Source: Maribacter luteus (GTDB lineage Bacteria; Bacteroidota; Bacteroidia; Flavobacteriales; Flavobacteriaceae). From it: DNA of 64,000 nucleotides. The position numbers were made by a program, and so were the translations under genes. The stretch spans positions 62,001 through 126,000 of the forward strand of contig NZ_WKJH01000005.1 of assembly GCF_009674825.1 (NCBI RefSeq). The letters are read 5' to 3'. This document shows, piece by piece, positions 8,669-17,564 of this stretch; position 1 is the first letter of the stretch; every line of letters begins with the position of its first letter. The notes under the pieces are model-generated. The model saw nothing but the letters and a program-made list of their open reading frames with translations, ran no database searches and was not told where the DNA came from.

Positions 8669-9641
8669 ATACTTTTCTCTTCATTAAATTTTCACCGAAT
8701 TGTTTCAACATGGCTTTCTTTTCGTCTGAGATATTGAGGACATTCAGAACTTCAAATGCTTTTTCGGTATAATTTCCGATTTCCGTTTTTGTGTGTTTTG
8801 CAGCACCTGAAGAAATAAATACTGTTTTTACCGTTTTTATCTTCTCCGCAACATCTTGTGGTTGTATGGAGTATAGATCAAGTATTTCTTTCTGTTCCTC
8901 GGCACTGCCCAATTGCAAGGCCGATAGGTACAAAATGGTCTTTTTATTCTCGATAATGTCGCCCCCTACTTGCTTTCCGAAAGTTTTGGGATCCCCAAAG
9001 GCATCCAAATAATCATCTTGCAATTGAAAGGCGATACCTAAATTTTTTCCGAATTCATAAATCAGGTTTTGATCTTTTAAAGAAGCACCGGCAATAATAC
9101 CTCCCATTTTCATGGCAGCCGCTACAAGAACCGCTGTTTTGTATTCTATCATATGCAGGTACTCAGGTACGGTAACGTCTTCCCTGGTTTCAAAATCCAT
9201 ATCGTATTGTTGTCCCTCACAAACTTCCAAGGCCGTTTTACTAAAGAGCTCCGCCAGTTCTCGAAAAGTATCACTTGGGTAATTTTCAAACAATTGGTAG
9301 GCCAAGATCAACATGGCATCCCCGGATAAGATCCCGGTATTTATATCCCATTTTTCATGAACAGTTCGTTGACCCCTCCGCAAAGGCGCGTCATCCATGA
9401 TATCATCATGTACCAATGAAAAATTATGGAATACCTCAATGGCCAAAGCGGCATGCAACGCCTTCTTATAATCGGTTCCGAAAATCTCGGTGGTCATAAG
9501 GGTAAGTACCGGCCTAAGTCGTTTACCCCCTAAACCTAAGATATAAACAATAGGATCATAAAGCTTTTTAGGTTCTCTAGTACCCACCTTTTGTTCTAAA
9601 TGGGTAATAAATTCTTCTCTATACTGTTCTATGGAATGCAT
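8667..9641 (-). CDS. Polyprenyl synthetase (all-trans prenyl diphosphate synthase, FPP/GGPP type)
   Basis: This 324-residue protein has the first Asp-rich motif DDIMDD (residues 79-84) followed by PLRRGQ, and the second motif QLQDDYLDAFGD (Asp209, Asp210, Asp213). These are the Mg-binding sites of trans-isoprenyl diphosphate synthases that condense IPP with allylic diphosphates in the cytoplasm. The small residues upstream of the first motif (FHNFSL) fit a C15 to C20 product, so it could provide FPP or GGPP for carotenoids, quinones and lipid carriers; the chain length cannot be fixed by eye. It converges on lycopene cyclase, and dxs, the first enzyme of the same precursor pathway, is about 14 kb away. 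Confidence 0.92.
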   Translation of the reverse strand: MHSIEQYREEFITHLEQKVGTREPKKLYDPIVYILGLGGKRLRPVLTLMTTEIFGTDYKKALHAALAIEVFHNFSLVHDDIMDDAPLRRGQRTVHEKWDINTGILSGDAMLILAYQLFENYPSDTFRELAELFSKTALEVCEGQQYDMDFETREDVTVPEYLHMIEYKTAVLVAAAMKMGGIIAGASLKDQNLIYEFGKNLGIAFQLQDDYLDAFGDPKTFGKQVGGDIIENKKTILYLSALQLGSAEEQKEILDLYSIQPQDVAEKIKTVKTVFISSGAAKHTKTEIGNYTEKAFEVLNVLNISDEKKAMLKQFGENLMKRKV

Positions 9642-9657
9642 TGCAGCTAATTTTCGT

Positions 9658-9665
9658 CAAAAATA
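9658..9665 (-). promoter_or_regulatory. -7 element of prenyl synthase promoter
   Basis: CAAAAATA on the plus strand reads TATTTTTG on the minus strand, a perfect match to TAnnTTTG, 17 bases before the ATG at 9641. No clear -33 TTG occurs at the normal spacing. Confidence 0.5.
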
Positions 9666-9907
9666 CATCCATTTTTGACAAACTCATTTATAGTTTTGCA
9701 CTTCGAAATCAAAATATCAAAAACAAATCCCCTACTAATACAATAGTCCCAATAAGTTACACCTTTAAGATAGCCCCTAAGATTGAATAACTTTTGACGA
9801 CATTTTACAACTTTGAAAAAATAGTCCTATACAAAAATATGGCTTCGAAAAACTATCATGGTTTTTAGAGTCCCGAAGTAATTGATGTTAAATTATCGTA
9901 AAACTTT

Positions 9908-9935
9908 GGAAACTTTAAATGTTTTTTAAGTTTCC
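9908..9935. promoter_or_regulatory. Candidate TetR operator (inverted repeat)
   Basis: GGAAACTT (9908-9915) and AAGTTTCC (9928-9935) are perfect 8-bp arms separated by 12 bases, immediately upstream of the -7 box TATATTTG (9940-9947) and 32 bases before the TetR start codon. Position and symmetry fit autorepression of the efflux operon by its own TetR. There is no T-run after it, so it is not a terminator. Confidence 0.6.
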
Positions 9936-9939
9936 TAAT

Positions 9940-9947
9940 TATATTTG
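9940..9947 (+). promoter_or_regulatory. -7 element of the efflux operon promoter
   Basis: TATATTTG matches TAnnTTTG perfectly and lies 20 bases before the ATG at 9968. No good -33 TTG is present at 19-base spacing; that place is occupied by the inverted repeat. Confidence 0.65.
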
Positions 9948-9967
9948 CCCCCTATTATTTCATTTAA

Positions 9968-10573
9968 ATGAGAGAGAAGATACTATATAAGGCCACTGAT
10001 TTGTTCTTGAACCTTGGTTTCAAGAGTGTTACCATGGATGATCTGGCCCATGAATTGGGTATTTCGAAAAAGACAATTTACACCCATTTTCCCAACAAGA
10101 CCAAATTGGTGGAAGAATGCACCAAACAATTGTTCTGTACCATCTCGGAAGAGATTGATAACGTGTGCGCCTTAGAAAAGAACCCTATTGAAGAACTGTA
10201 TGAAATAAAAAAAATAGTGCTGTTACATCTTAAGGATGAAAAAGCATCTCCCCAATATCAATTACAGAAATACTATCCGAAGATCTTTGAAGACCTTAAA
10301 AACAAACATTTCGAAGTAATGCAAGGATGTACTGTCCAAAATATTAAAAAAGGAATTCAAATGGGCATCTATCGTAAGAACCTCAATATAGATTTTCTCT
10401 CAAGAATTTATTTCTCTGGCATAACAAGCCTTAAAAATCATCTCCTATTTCCTGTAACAATGTTCACAATGTCCAGTCTTATGGATGAGTTTCTGGAATA
10501 CCATTTAAGGGGAATCGTAACCACCAAAGGCCAAGAAATATTGAATACTATAATCAACTCAAATCAAGAATAG
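9968..10573 (+). CDS. TetR/AcrR family transcriptional regulator of the RND operon
   Basis: This 201-residue protein starts with a canonical TetR helix-turn-helix at residues ~8-50 (FLNLGFKSVTMDDLAHELG then SKKTIYTHFPNKTKLV). The rest is an all-helical ligand-binding and dimerisation domain. Its stop codon (10571-10573) directly abuts the ATG of the TolC gene at 10574, so it is the first gene of a four-gene operon. By analogy with AcrR-type systems it likely represses the pump until a substrate binds. The palindrome at 9908-9935 overlapping its promoter is the obvious operator candidate. Confidence 0.93.
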   Translation: MREKILYKATDLFLNLGFKSVTMDDLAHELGISKKTIYTHFPNKTKLVEECTKQLFCTISEEIDNVCALEKNPIEELYEIKKIVLLHLKDEKASPQYQLQKYYPKIFEDLKNKHFEVMQGCTVQNIKKGIQMGIYRKNLNIDFLSRIYFSGITSLKNHLLFPVTMFTMSSLMDEFLEYHLRGIVTTKGQEILNTIINSNQE

Positions 10574-11923
10574 ATGAAAATCCGTTTTATACTCGTTTTT
10601 ATATTTTTTACAATGATCAAGGGATACTCCCAAGATCTGCCCGAAAGCTTTACCTTAGAGGAAGCCATTACTTATGCGTTGGAACACAATTATAGTGCTA
10701 TAAATTCCAATAGGGATATCATCGACGCACAAAAACAAAAATGGGAAACCATAGCCGACGGGTTGCCACAGATCAATGGAGCGGTAAGCTATTCAAATCA
10801 ATTAAAGCAAACCGTTTCCCTTATACCTGCTGAATTCTTTGGTGGTGAGGCCGGAACTTTTGAACCCGTTATTTTTAGCGAACCCCAACAAGTATCAGCT
10901 ACCGCCACCTTAACGCAACAAATATTCGACGGTTCATACATTGTGGGTGTACAGGCTACAAAGACCTTTTTGAACTATACGGCCAACAATAAAGAAAAAA
11001 CCGAATTGGATGTACGCAAGGCGGTAGTCGAGGCATATGGGAATGTTCTATTGTCCCAAGAGAGTATCGCCATACTTGAAAAAAACCAGGCCACCTTGGC
11101 GAAAAACCTATTCGAAACCAAAAAGATCTTCGAAAACGGATTAGGGGAAGAGGAAAGTGTTGAGCAATTACAGATTACTTTATCCTCAGTTGAAAGCCAA
11201 TTGAAAAATGCGATCCGATTAAAAGAAATAACCCTTCAAATGTTGAATCTTTTAATAGGTAAACCCATAGATTCCCCAACTAAATTGACAGAGAATCTTG
11301 ATGACCTTACCCTAAAACAAATAGACCTGAATTTATTGGATTCCCCATTGAACATGGAAAACAATGTAGATTTTAAATTGGCCAGTAATCTTAATGAGCA
11401 AAGGGCTTTAGAATTGAAATTAGCCAAAAGTAGGGCACTCCCAACCTTAAATGCCTATATAAATTATGGTAGTATTTCATATAGCGACTCTTTTGATTTC
11501 CTTAGTGGGGACCCTGAATGGTTCGACTATTCCATATTGGGTTTCGACCTGAACATTCCTATTTTCAGTTCACTAAAACGCAGTGCTAGTACCCAAAGGG
11601 CACGCATAGCATTGGAAAAGGCAAAAACCCAATTTACCGAAGCTCAAGAACAGATTCGCTTGGAATGGCAACGGGCCAAGAGTAATTATACATTGGCCAT
11701 TGAAGAATATGATACCGCAAAAAACAATCTGGCCCTTGCAGAACGTATTGAAAACAAGAACGAAATAAAATATTTCGAAGGTTTGGCCAGCAGTTTCGAT
11801 CTTCGACAAGCACAAACCCAATTGTATTCGGCTCAACAAGAATACCTACAATCCATGGTAACGGTAATCAATACCAAGACCGCCTTGGAAACCATATTGA
11901 ACAACAAACAATTAGATAAATAA
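10574..11923 (+). CDS. TolC-family outer-membrane efflux protein
   Basis: This 449-residue protein has a signal peptide (to about residue 19, GYSQ) and two repeats of long heptad-rich helices typical of the OEP fold: the first around residues 150-230, the second around 345-440 (RIALEKAKTQFTEAQEQI and NLALAERIENKNEIKYFEGL). TolC-type trimers form the channel that carries drugs from an RND pump through the periplasm and outer membrane. It abuts the regulator gene upstream and is followed after 10 bases by the adaptor gene. The substrate is not predictable from the sequence. Confidence 0.93.
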   Translation: MKIRFILVFIFFTMIKGYSQDLPESFTLEEAITYALEHNYSAINSNRDIIDAQKQKWETIADGLPQINGAVSYSNQLKQTVSLIPAEFFGGEAGTFEPVIFSEPQQVSATATLTQQIFDGSYIVGVQATKTFLNYTANNKEKTELDVRKAVVEAYGNVLLSQESIAILEKNQATLAKNLFETKKIFENGLGEEESVEQLQITLSSVESQLKNAIRLKEITLQMLNLLIGKPIDSPTKLTENLDDLTLKQIDLNLLDSPLNMENNVDFKLASNLNEQRALELKLAKSRALPTLNAYINYGSISYSDSFDFLSGDPEWFDYSILGFDLNIPIFSSLKRSASTQRARIALEKAKTQFTEAQEQIRLEWQRAKSNYTLAIEEYDTAKNNLALAERIENKNEIKYFEGLASSFDLRQAQTQLYSAQQEYLQSMVTVINTKTALETILNNKQLDK

Positions 11924-11933
11924 GCAACAAACC

Positions 11934-13103
11934 ATGAAAAAGATTTTATATACGTTTACAACCCTTCTATTGATAATCGCTTGTGGCGACAATAAAGGAC
12001 AGTCTGTTGAAGATATTATCAGTACAGGAGACCTTGAGGCCATAAGGGCCAAAAAGAGTGAGATTTCCGAAGTACAGAGAAAACTGGAAAAAGACATCTT
12101 AGTATTAGATTCGGCAATCGCTAAAATAGGTGGTGATGAAAAACTACCTTTGGTCACCACGATCACCGTTAAAAACCAAAAGTTCGTCCATTACTTAGAA
12201 TTACAAGGAGAGGTGAAAACGAAACAAAATGTGTTGATATACCCTGAAATGGCGGGTACCTTGGAAAAAATCTATGTCAAAAAAGGTCAACGCGTTTCTA
12301 AGGGCCAATTACTTGCCAAAATAGATGATGGAGGTTTGGGCAGCCAACTGGAACAGCTCAAAACCCAGGCCGAATTGAACAAAACCACTTTCGAACGCCA
12401 AAAAAGGTTGTGGGAACAAAAAATAGGATCTGAAATTCAGTACTTACAGGCCAAAACAAACTTTGAAGCTTCCGAAAACGCCGTGAAACAGCTTGAAAGC
12501 CAACTGGGAAAATCAACCATACGCGCACCGTTCACAGGTATATTGGACGATGTAATCAAAGACCAAGGTACGGTAGTCTCACCCGGACCTGGTTCCGAGG
12601 TTTTCCGCATTGTAAACTTGAGCAATATGTACATTGAAGTTGATGTACCTGAAACTTATTTAGGGCAAATAGCCAAAGGAAAAGAAGCCATGGTTTACTT
12701 TCCGGTATTAGGCGATAGTGTTATGACCAAAATACGGGAAACCGGAAATTTCATAAACCCCAGTAATCGTTCGTTCAGTATCGAAATTCCAGTGCCAAAC
12801 AAAAACGGACTTATTAAACCAAACCTTACGGCAAGGGTAAAACTCAATGATTATACCAACGACGATGCCATACTTATACCCCAAAGTATAATTTCTGAGA
12901 ATGCTTCCGGTGAACAATATGCCTATGTAAGTTCAGAGCCAAATGATAAGAATGAAGCCATTGTAACCAGAAGTATCATAAAAACAGGTAAAACCCAAAA
13001 TGGGTTGATCGAGGTCATCAGCGGTATCGAAAATGGCAATCAGATCATCAATGAAGGTGCAAGGACCGTAAAAAACGGCCAGAAAGTAAAAATCCTTAAA
13101 TAA
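11934..13103 (+). CDS. RND efflux periplasmic adaptor (membrane fusion lipoprotein)
   Basis: This 389-residue protein has a lipobox (LLIIAC, lipidated Cys17). A helical stretch (about residues 30-60) precedes the lipoyl/barrel-sandwich half motif (EMAGTLEKIYVKKGQRVSKG), an alpha-helical hairpin (~115-170), the second lipoyl half (IRAPFTGILDDVIKDQGTVV), a beta-barrel and a membrane-proximal domain. This is the standard HlyD/AcrA order. It bridges the RND pump to TolC. The gene lies between the TolC gene (10-base gap) and the pump gene (13-base gap). Confidence 0.93.
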   Translation: MKKILYTFTTLLLIIACGDNKGQSVEDIISTGDLEAIRAKKSEISEVQRKLEKDILVLDSAIAKIGGDEKLPLVTTITVKNQKFVHYLELQGEVKTKQNVLIYPEMAGTLEKIYVKKGQRVSKGQLLAKIDDGGLGSQLEQLKTQAELNKTTFERQKRLWEQKIGSEIQYLQAKTNFEASENAVKQLESQLGKSTIRAPFTGILDDVIKDQGTVVSPGPGSEVFRIVNLSNMYIEVDVPETYLGQIAKGKEAMVYFPVLGDSVMTKIRETGNFINPSNRSFSIEIPVPNKNGLIKPNLTARVKLNDYTNDDAILIPQSIISENASGEQYAYVSSEPNDKNEAIVTRSIIKTGKTQNGLIEVISGIENGNQIINEGARTVKNGQKVKILK

Positions 13104-13116
13104 AGACGTTGAACAA

Positions 13117-16100
13117 ATGAGCAAGCAGCTAAAAAACTCACAAAAGGAATTTGGACTTTCGTCTTGGGCCATTGACAACCCTTCGGTCATTTATGTCATG
13201 ATCGGTATCTTCCTATATATTGGCCTCAAATCATATTTTGCCATGCCAAGGGAAGATTTCCCCGAAATTGTGGAAACCAAGATATACATTAGCACCCCTT
13301 ACCCCGGAAATACGGCCGAAGATATTGAACGACTAATCACAGACCCCTTGGAAGATCGTTTAAAAGGCATTAGCAATGTGGTCGAGATCACGTCTACTTC
13401 CCAAGAAGATTATGCGATCATTACGGTAGAATTCGATGAGGATATCACCGTAGAGGCGGCCAAGCAAAAAGTAAAGGACGAGGTAGATGCTGAAAAGGCA
13501 ACTGAAGATTGGCCTACTTTCAATAACGCAAAGGTCGACCCCAATGTTTTCGACCTTAATTTATCGGAATCGATCCCTATCATGAACGTAAACTTCACAG
13601 GGGATTATCCTGTTGAAAAGCTAAAGGATTTTGCCGAACACCTTCAAGATGAAATCGAAGACCTTACTGAAATAAAAGAGGCCCAAATTCGAGGTGCACA
13701 GGAAAAAGAGGTCGAAGTTGCAGTGGATATACATAAAATGATGGCTGCAAAAATCAGCTTTCAAGATGTCATAAGTGCCATTGGTAATGGAAACACGACC
13801 ATGTCGGCAGGTAATTTGAAATCAGGTGGCCAACGCCGTACCATTCGTATCATTGGTGAAATCGAAAACCCTAAGGAACTGGACGATTTCGTTGTTAAAT
13901 CGGAAAATGGCGCCGTATACCTGAAAGATATTGCGAACGTAACCTTCAGTGAAGAAGACAAAACCACCTATGCCAGGGAATTCGGTGAAAATGTGGTAAT
14001 GCTTAACGTTACAAAAAGGGCCGGTCAAAATGCCATTTCAGCAGCGGATAAAATTAAGGCCCTTGTTAAGGATCAGTCTGAGAATTACTATCCGGCCGAT
14101 TTAAAAATTTCCATTGCGAATGATTCCTCGAACAAAACCTTGAACCAGGTAGATGATCTTGTAAACAATATCATTTTCGGTATTCTACTCGTAGTTACCG
14201 TTTTAATGTTCTTTTTAGGGTTCAGAAATGCTTTGTTCGTTGGTTTTGCGATCCCTATGTCAATGTTCATGTCTTTCATGATCTTGAACTATTTGGATGT
14301 CTTTGTAGATGGAATGAGCTTTACTTTGAATACCATGATTCTTTTCGGGATGATCATGGGTCTGGGAATGTTGGTGGATAATGGTATCGTAGTCGTAGAG
14401 AATGTTTACCGACTTATGGACCAAGAAGGCATGTCGCGCATTGAAGCGACGAAAAAAGGAATTGGCGAAATCGCCTACCCTATTATCATTTCCACGGCAA
14501 CGACCGTTGCGGCATTTGTTCCTTTGGGTCTTTGGCCAGGTATTTTCGGCCAGTTCATGATCTATTTCCCGATAACCCTTTCAGTGGTTTTGGGGTCATC
14601 ACTCTTCGTGGCCATCTTTATGAATTCAATGCTGGTTTCCCGTTTTATGGAGATAGGTGAAAAAGAATTAACCGTTAAACAACTTATAAGAATCAGTATT
14701 ATTTTAGGTGCTTTCGGAATTTTCATATTGATCGTTGGTGGCCCGGTTCGGGGATTAGGTTCCCTAATGATTTTAACCGCAATTCTGTTTTGGATCTATA
14801 AATATGTCATCAAAAGTGCCGCCCTTAGCTTTCAAAGGGTAATAATGACACGTCTTGAAGATCTTTATGAAAAGCAGTTGAAAACAGCACTTAGGGGCAA
14901 TAATGTATACTGGTATTTTGGATTGACATTTTTACTGTTGATCATTACGTTCATGCTCTTCGGAATGTCAATAGGAAGCGGTAGAACCAAAATCGAATTT
15001 TTCCCTGACAATAAACCCAATGAAATCTATGCCTACATAGAATATCCCCAAGGCACTGCAATTGAAAAGACCAATAAATTGACCTTGGATATTGAAAAAA
15101 GGGTTTATGAAGTAATAAATAGGGACAAATACAAAAAAGGGGATTTTAATTTCTTGGTAGAATCCGCCGTTTCACAAGTAGGCGAAGGGGCAGGGAACCC
15201 TATGACCGACGGTGGTTCTTCTGCTGAAATGCCCCATCGTGGAAAGATAACCCTGTCAATGCGTGAATTTAAATATAGGGGCGGGCTAGATACCGAGGAT
15301 CTTCGATTACAGATACAGGATGCCCTTAGTGGTATATACCCTGGTGTGGCCATTTCAGTAGAGAAAGACGTCAACGGTCCTCCTGCTGGCTATCCTATCA
15401 ATATTGAATTGGAAGGTAAAGATTATGATGAACTCATAAATACCGCTGAGGACATGCGAAACTTCATCAATAGCAAAAACATAGCGGGTATCGAAGAGCT
15501 GAAAATCGATGTAAACAAAAGCAAACCTGCCATGGAGGTCGCTGTAGACCGAGAAAAAGCAGGCGAACTAGGGGTTTCTGTAGGTCAAGTAGGTTTACAA
15601 TTGAGACGCTCCCTATTTGGCGAAAAAGCAGGCGTATTCAAAAAAGACGGGGATGACTATGATATAAACGTACGTTTTAATGAAGATCTGCGGTATAACA
15701 AAAGTGCCCTCTTCAACCAAAACATCATTTTTAGGGACCCTGCAAGTGGGCAAATAAAAGAAATTCCCGTATCCGCCGTTGCCTCAGAAAGAAATACTTC
15801 TTCGTTCAGTGCAATAAAACATAAGGACAATGAACGTGTTGTTACGGTCTATTCCCAATTAAAACCAGGATTTACCGATGCAGGGGCCATAGTAGCCGAA
15901 ATACAAAAAGAAATGGAAGACTTCAAAGACCTTCCTAAAGACATCAAAATAGATTATACCGGACAAATCGAAGAGCAAAACAAACAAATGGCCTTCTTGG
16001 TTGGCGCTTTTTTCTCTGGGCTAGGATTGATTCTTTTGATTTTGATCTTCCAATTTAGTGGTATATCCAAGCCTATAATAATTATGATAGCTATCTTTCT

Positions 16101-16623
16101 TAGTTTCATCGGAGTGTTTGGCGGACTAATGATAACCGGCAGGCCTTTTGTGATCATGATGACCATGATGGGTATCATTTCCCTTGCAGGAATCGTGGTG
16201 AACAACGGCGTAGTTCTACTGGACTATACCCAAATCCTGATCGATCGAAAGAAATTGACACTAGGTTTAGGGGATTCCGATCTTTTATCTAAAACCGAGG
16301 TTACTGAGACAATTGTAAAAGGAGGAAAAGCAAGATTAAGACCTGTATTGCTAACGGCAATTACCACAGTACTTGGATTGATACCCTTGGCCATTGGGCT
16401 GAACATAGATTTCTTTTCCCTATTTACTGAATTTGATCCCAAAATTTACATTGGAGGTGATAATGTGGTATTCTGGGGGCCTTTGGCATTGACAGTAATC
16501 TATGGCTTGATCGTGGCAACTTTCCTTACCCTTATCATAGTGCCCGTATTGTTCAGTATAGAATACAGAATGAAGATAAGGGCCTGGAACTGGCGCAACC
16601 GGACCAAAGTCAAGTCAGCGTAA
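13117..16623 (+). CDS. RND multidrug efflux permease (AcrB/HAE-like, enlarged)
   Basis: This 1168-residue inner-membrane protein has the RND layout: N-terminal helix, large periplasmic porter loop, TM2-6, second loop, TM8-12. The TM4 proton-relay stretch reads LGMLVDNGIVVVEN, with Asp421 and Asn422 where AcrB has two Asp (407/408); the single-Asp form is common in non-AcrB RND branches. It is ~120 residues longer than AcrB, mostly from extra hydrophobic sequence around residues 515-570 between TM6 and TM7 and extra loop in the second half. It is the last gene of the operon, which ends in the terminator at 16645-16681. Substrates cannot be inferred. Confidence 0.93.
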   Translation: MSKQLKNSQKEFGLSSWAIDNPSVIYVMIGIFLYIGLKSYFAMPREDFPEIVETKIYISTPYPGNTAEDIERLITDPLEDRLKGISNVVEITSTSQEDYAIITVEFDEDITVEAAKQKVKDEVDAEKATEDWPTFNNAKVDPNVFDLNLSESIPIMNVNFTGDYPVEKLKDFAEHLQDEIEDLTEIKEAQIRGAQEKEVEVAVDIHKMMAAKISFQDVISAIGNGNTTMSAGNLKSGGQRRTIRIIGEIENPKELDDFVVKSENGAVYLKDIANVTFSEEDKTTYAREFGENVVMLNVTKRAGQNAISAADKIKALVKDQSENYYPADLKISIANDSSNKTLNQVDDLVNNIIFGILLVVTVLMFFLGFRNALFVGFAIPMSMFMSFMILNYLDVFVDGMSFTLNTMILFGMIMGLGMLVDNGIVVVENVYRLMDQEGMSRIEATKKGIGEIAYPIIISTATTVAAFVPLGLWPGIFGQFMIYFPITLSVVLGSSLFVAIFMNSMLVSRFMEIGEKELTVKQLIRISIILGAFGIFILIVGGPVRGLGSLMILTAILFWIYKYVIKSAALSFQRVIMTRLEDLYEKQLKTALRGNNVYWYFGLTFLLLIITFMLFGMSIGSGRTKIEFFPDNKPNEIYAYIEYPQGTAIEKTNKLTLDIEKRVYEVINRDKYKKGDFNFLVESAVSQVGEGAGNPMTDGGSSAEMPHRGKITLSMREFKYRGGLDTEDLRLQIQDALSGIYPGVAISVEKDVNGPPAGYPINIELEGKDYDELINTAEDMRNFINSKNIAGIEELKIDVNKSKPAMEVAVDREKAGELGVSVGQVGLQLRRSLFGEKAGVFKKDGDDYDINVRFNEDLRYNKSALFNQNIIFRDPASGQIKEIPVSAVASERNTSSFSAIKHKDNERVVTVYSQLKPGFTDAGAIVAEIQKEMEDFKDLPKDIKIDYTGQIEEQNKQMAFLVGAFFSGLGLILLILIFQFSGISKPIIIMIAIFLSFIGVFGGLMITGRPFVIMMTMMGIISLAGIVVNNGVVLLDYTQILIDRKKLTLGLGDSDLLSKTEVTETIVKGGKARLRPVLLTAITTVLGLIPLAIGLNIDFFSLFTEFDPKIYIGGDNVVFWGPLALTVIYGLIVATFLTLIIVPVLFSIEYRMKIRAWNWRNRTKVKSA

Positions 16624-16642
16624 AAACTAATCCAAATTTGAA

Positions 16643-17389
16643 TTAAGCAGTCTTTTTCCCTGAAAAGAGACTGCTTTTTTTATATTTCACATATAAAAAA
16701 GAGCCTAGCAAAATACCCCAAAGGACAGAACTTATTGCCGATACGATTGCTTCATCGAACCGATCAAAACCGAAAAATGCTCTACATATAAAGGCGATAC
16801 CTCCAAATAAAAAGACCATTAGCCAGTAATACTGTTTTTTGAATCCCTGGATATTGGGCAAGTTACCTTTTTCCATTTTACCGATATAAACAAAAACCAA
16901 AACGCCCCCTACTAAGGAGCTTGCATGCTGAAAAACATTAAATAGGGAAATACCTCCGATTTTAAAATAAAAGAAACTACGGAAATTAAGGCTCAACCAA
17001 CTATCATAATGGGTGAAACTATCCCAAAACAAATGGGTCAACACCCCTATGAAAATAGAAGACAAAATAATTTTCCACCTATTCTTAAAACAACCCATCC
17101 AATCAAAACCAAAATAGGTCGCAAATCGTTGGGAAAGGAATTTGGGTAATGAGCTAATGAATATGTCCCTAACATATAAATGATATAAAAAAAGAAGTAG
17201 GATCGACAAGGGCAGATCAAAGATGAAGATTCCTAAAAAAGTATCGCTCACACTACCATTCAAGTCCATTCTTAAGAAATTTTCAAAATCGGGGACCATA
17301 CTACCAACAATCAAGCCCGATGCTGAAAAATAGCGCTTGTTCCCTACCATGGGGAAAATAGCCGCCGGATGCGAAAAAGTAAAGGGCAT
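16643..17389 (-). CDS. DUF4184 family membrane protein
   Basis: This 248-residue protein opens with MPFTFSHPAAIFPM, the DUF4184 signature (PFTxSHPAA), and has about six hydrophobic helices. A further conserved stretch, LTHLFWDSFTH (around residues 118-128), has two His and an Asp typical of the family and of the related YdjM/metal-dependent membrane hydrolases. Function is unknown. The gene is divergent from aspS, and its 3' end carries the terminator of the convergent RND operon. Confidence 0.85.
   Translation of the reverse strand: MPFTFSHPAAIFPMVGNKRYFSASGLIVGSMVPDFENFLRMDLNGSVSDTFLGIFIFDLPLSILLLFLYHLYVRDIFISSLPKFLSQRFATYFGFDWMGCFKNRWKIILSSIFIGVLTHLFWDSFTHYDSWLSLNFRSFFYFKIGGISLFNVFQHASSLVGGVLVFVYIGKMEKGNLPNIQGFKKQYYWLMVFLFGGIAFICRAFFGFDRFDEAIVSAISSVLWGILLGSFLYVKYKKSSLFSGKKTA
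16645..16681. terminator. Terminator of the RND operon, inside the convergent DUF4184 gene
   Basis: AAGCAGTC (16645-16652) pairs with GACTGCTT (16669-16676), extended inward by T/A pairs, and is followed by a run of T to 16681. It lies 21 bases after the RND stop codon. The same bases encode the last codons and part of the stop codon of DUF4184 on the other strand (stop at 16643-16645). Confidence 0.8.
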
Positions 17390-17456
17390 TGAACATTATT
17401 TTTAGACAAAACGGTTTTTTGGAAGCAAAAAGTATGATCCCAAGAAGATATCTTTC

Positions 17457-17471
17457 ATAGGGTAACCCTAT
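17457..17471. promoter_or_regulatory. Short perfect palindrome in the DUF4184/aspS divergent region
   Basis: ATAGGGT-A-ACCCTAT, two 7-bp arms around one base, lies 68 bases upstream of the DUF4184 start and about 60 upstream of the aspS -7 box. It looks like a dimeric-repressor site, but no regulator is assigned and chance occurrence is possible. Confidence 0.35.
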
Positions 17472-17532
17472 ACACCTTACACAATTTTAGAAAATCCCGG
17501 AGCTAAAATAGCCGAGAATCGCTTATACTTAG

Positions 17533-17540
17533 TAAATTTG
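17533..17540 (+). promoter_or_regulatory. -7 element of the aspS promoter
   Basis: TAAATTTG is a perfect TAnnTTTG match 24 bases before the aspS ATG at 17565. I see no TTG at the standard -33 distance. Confidence 0.6.
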
Positions 17541-17564
17541 CCTTTTTAAAAATAAATTCGATAG

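Larger units (their letters stand above)
9642..9967. other. 326-base divergent regulatory region
   Basis: The stretch separates the minus-strand prenyl synthase from the plus-strand TetR operon. It holds the -7 element of the former (9658-9665), and a palindrome plus -7 element for the latter (9908-9947). The AT-rich middle (9670-9900) shows no convincing reading frame or RNA. Confidence 0.6.
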
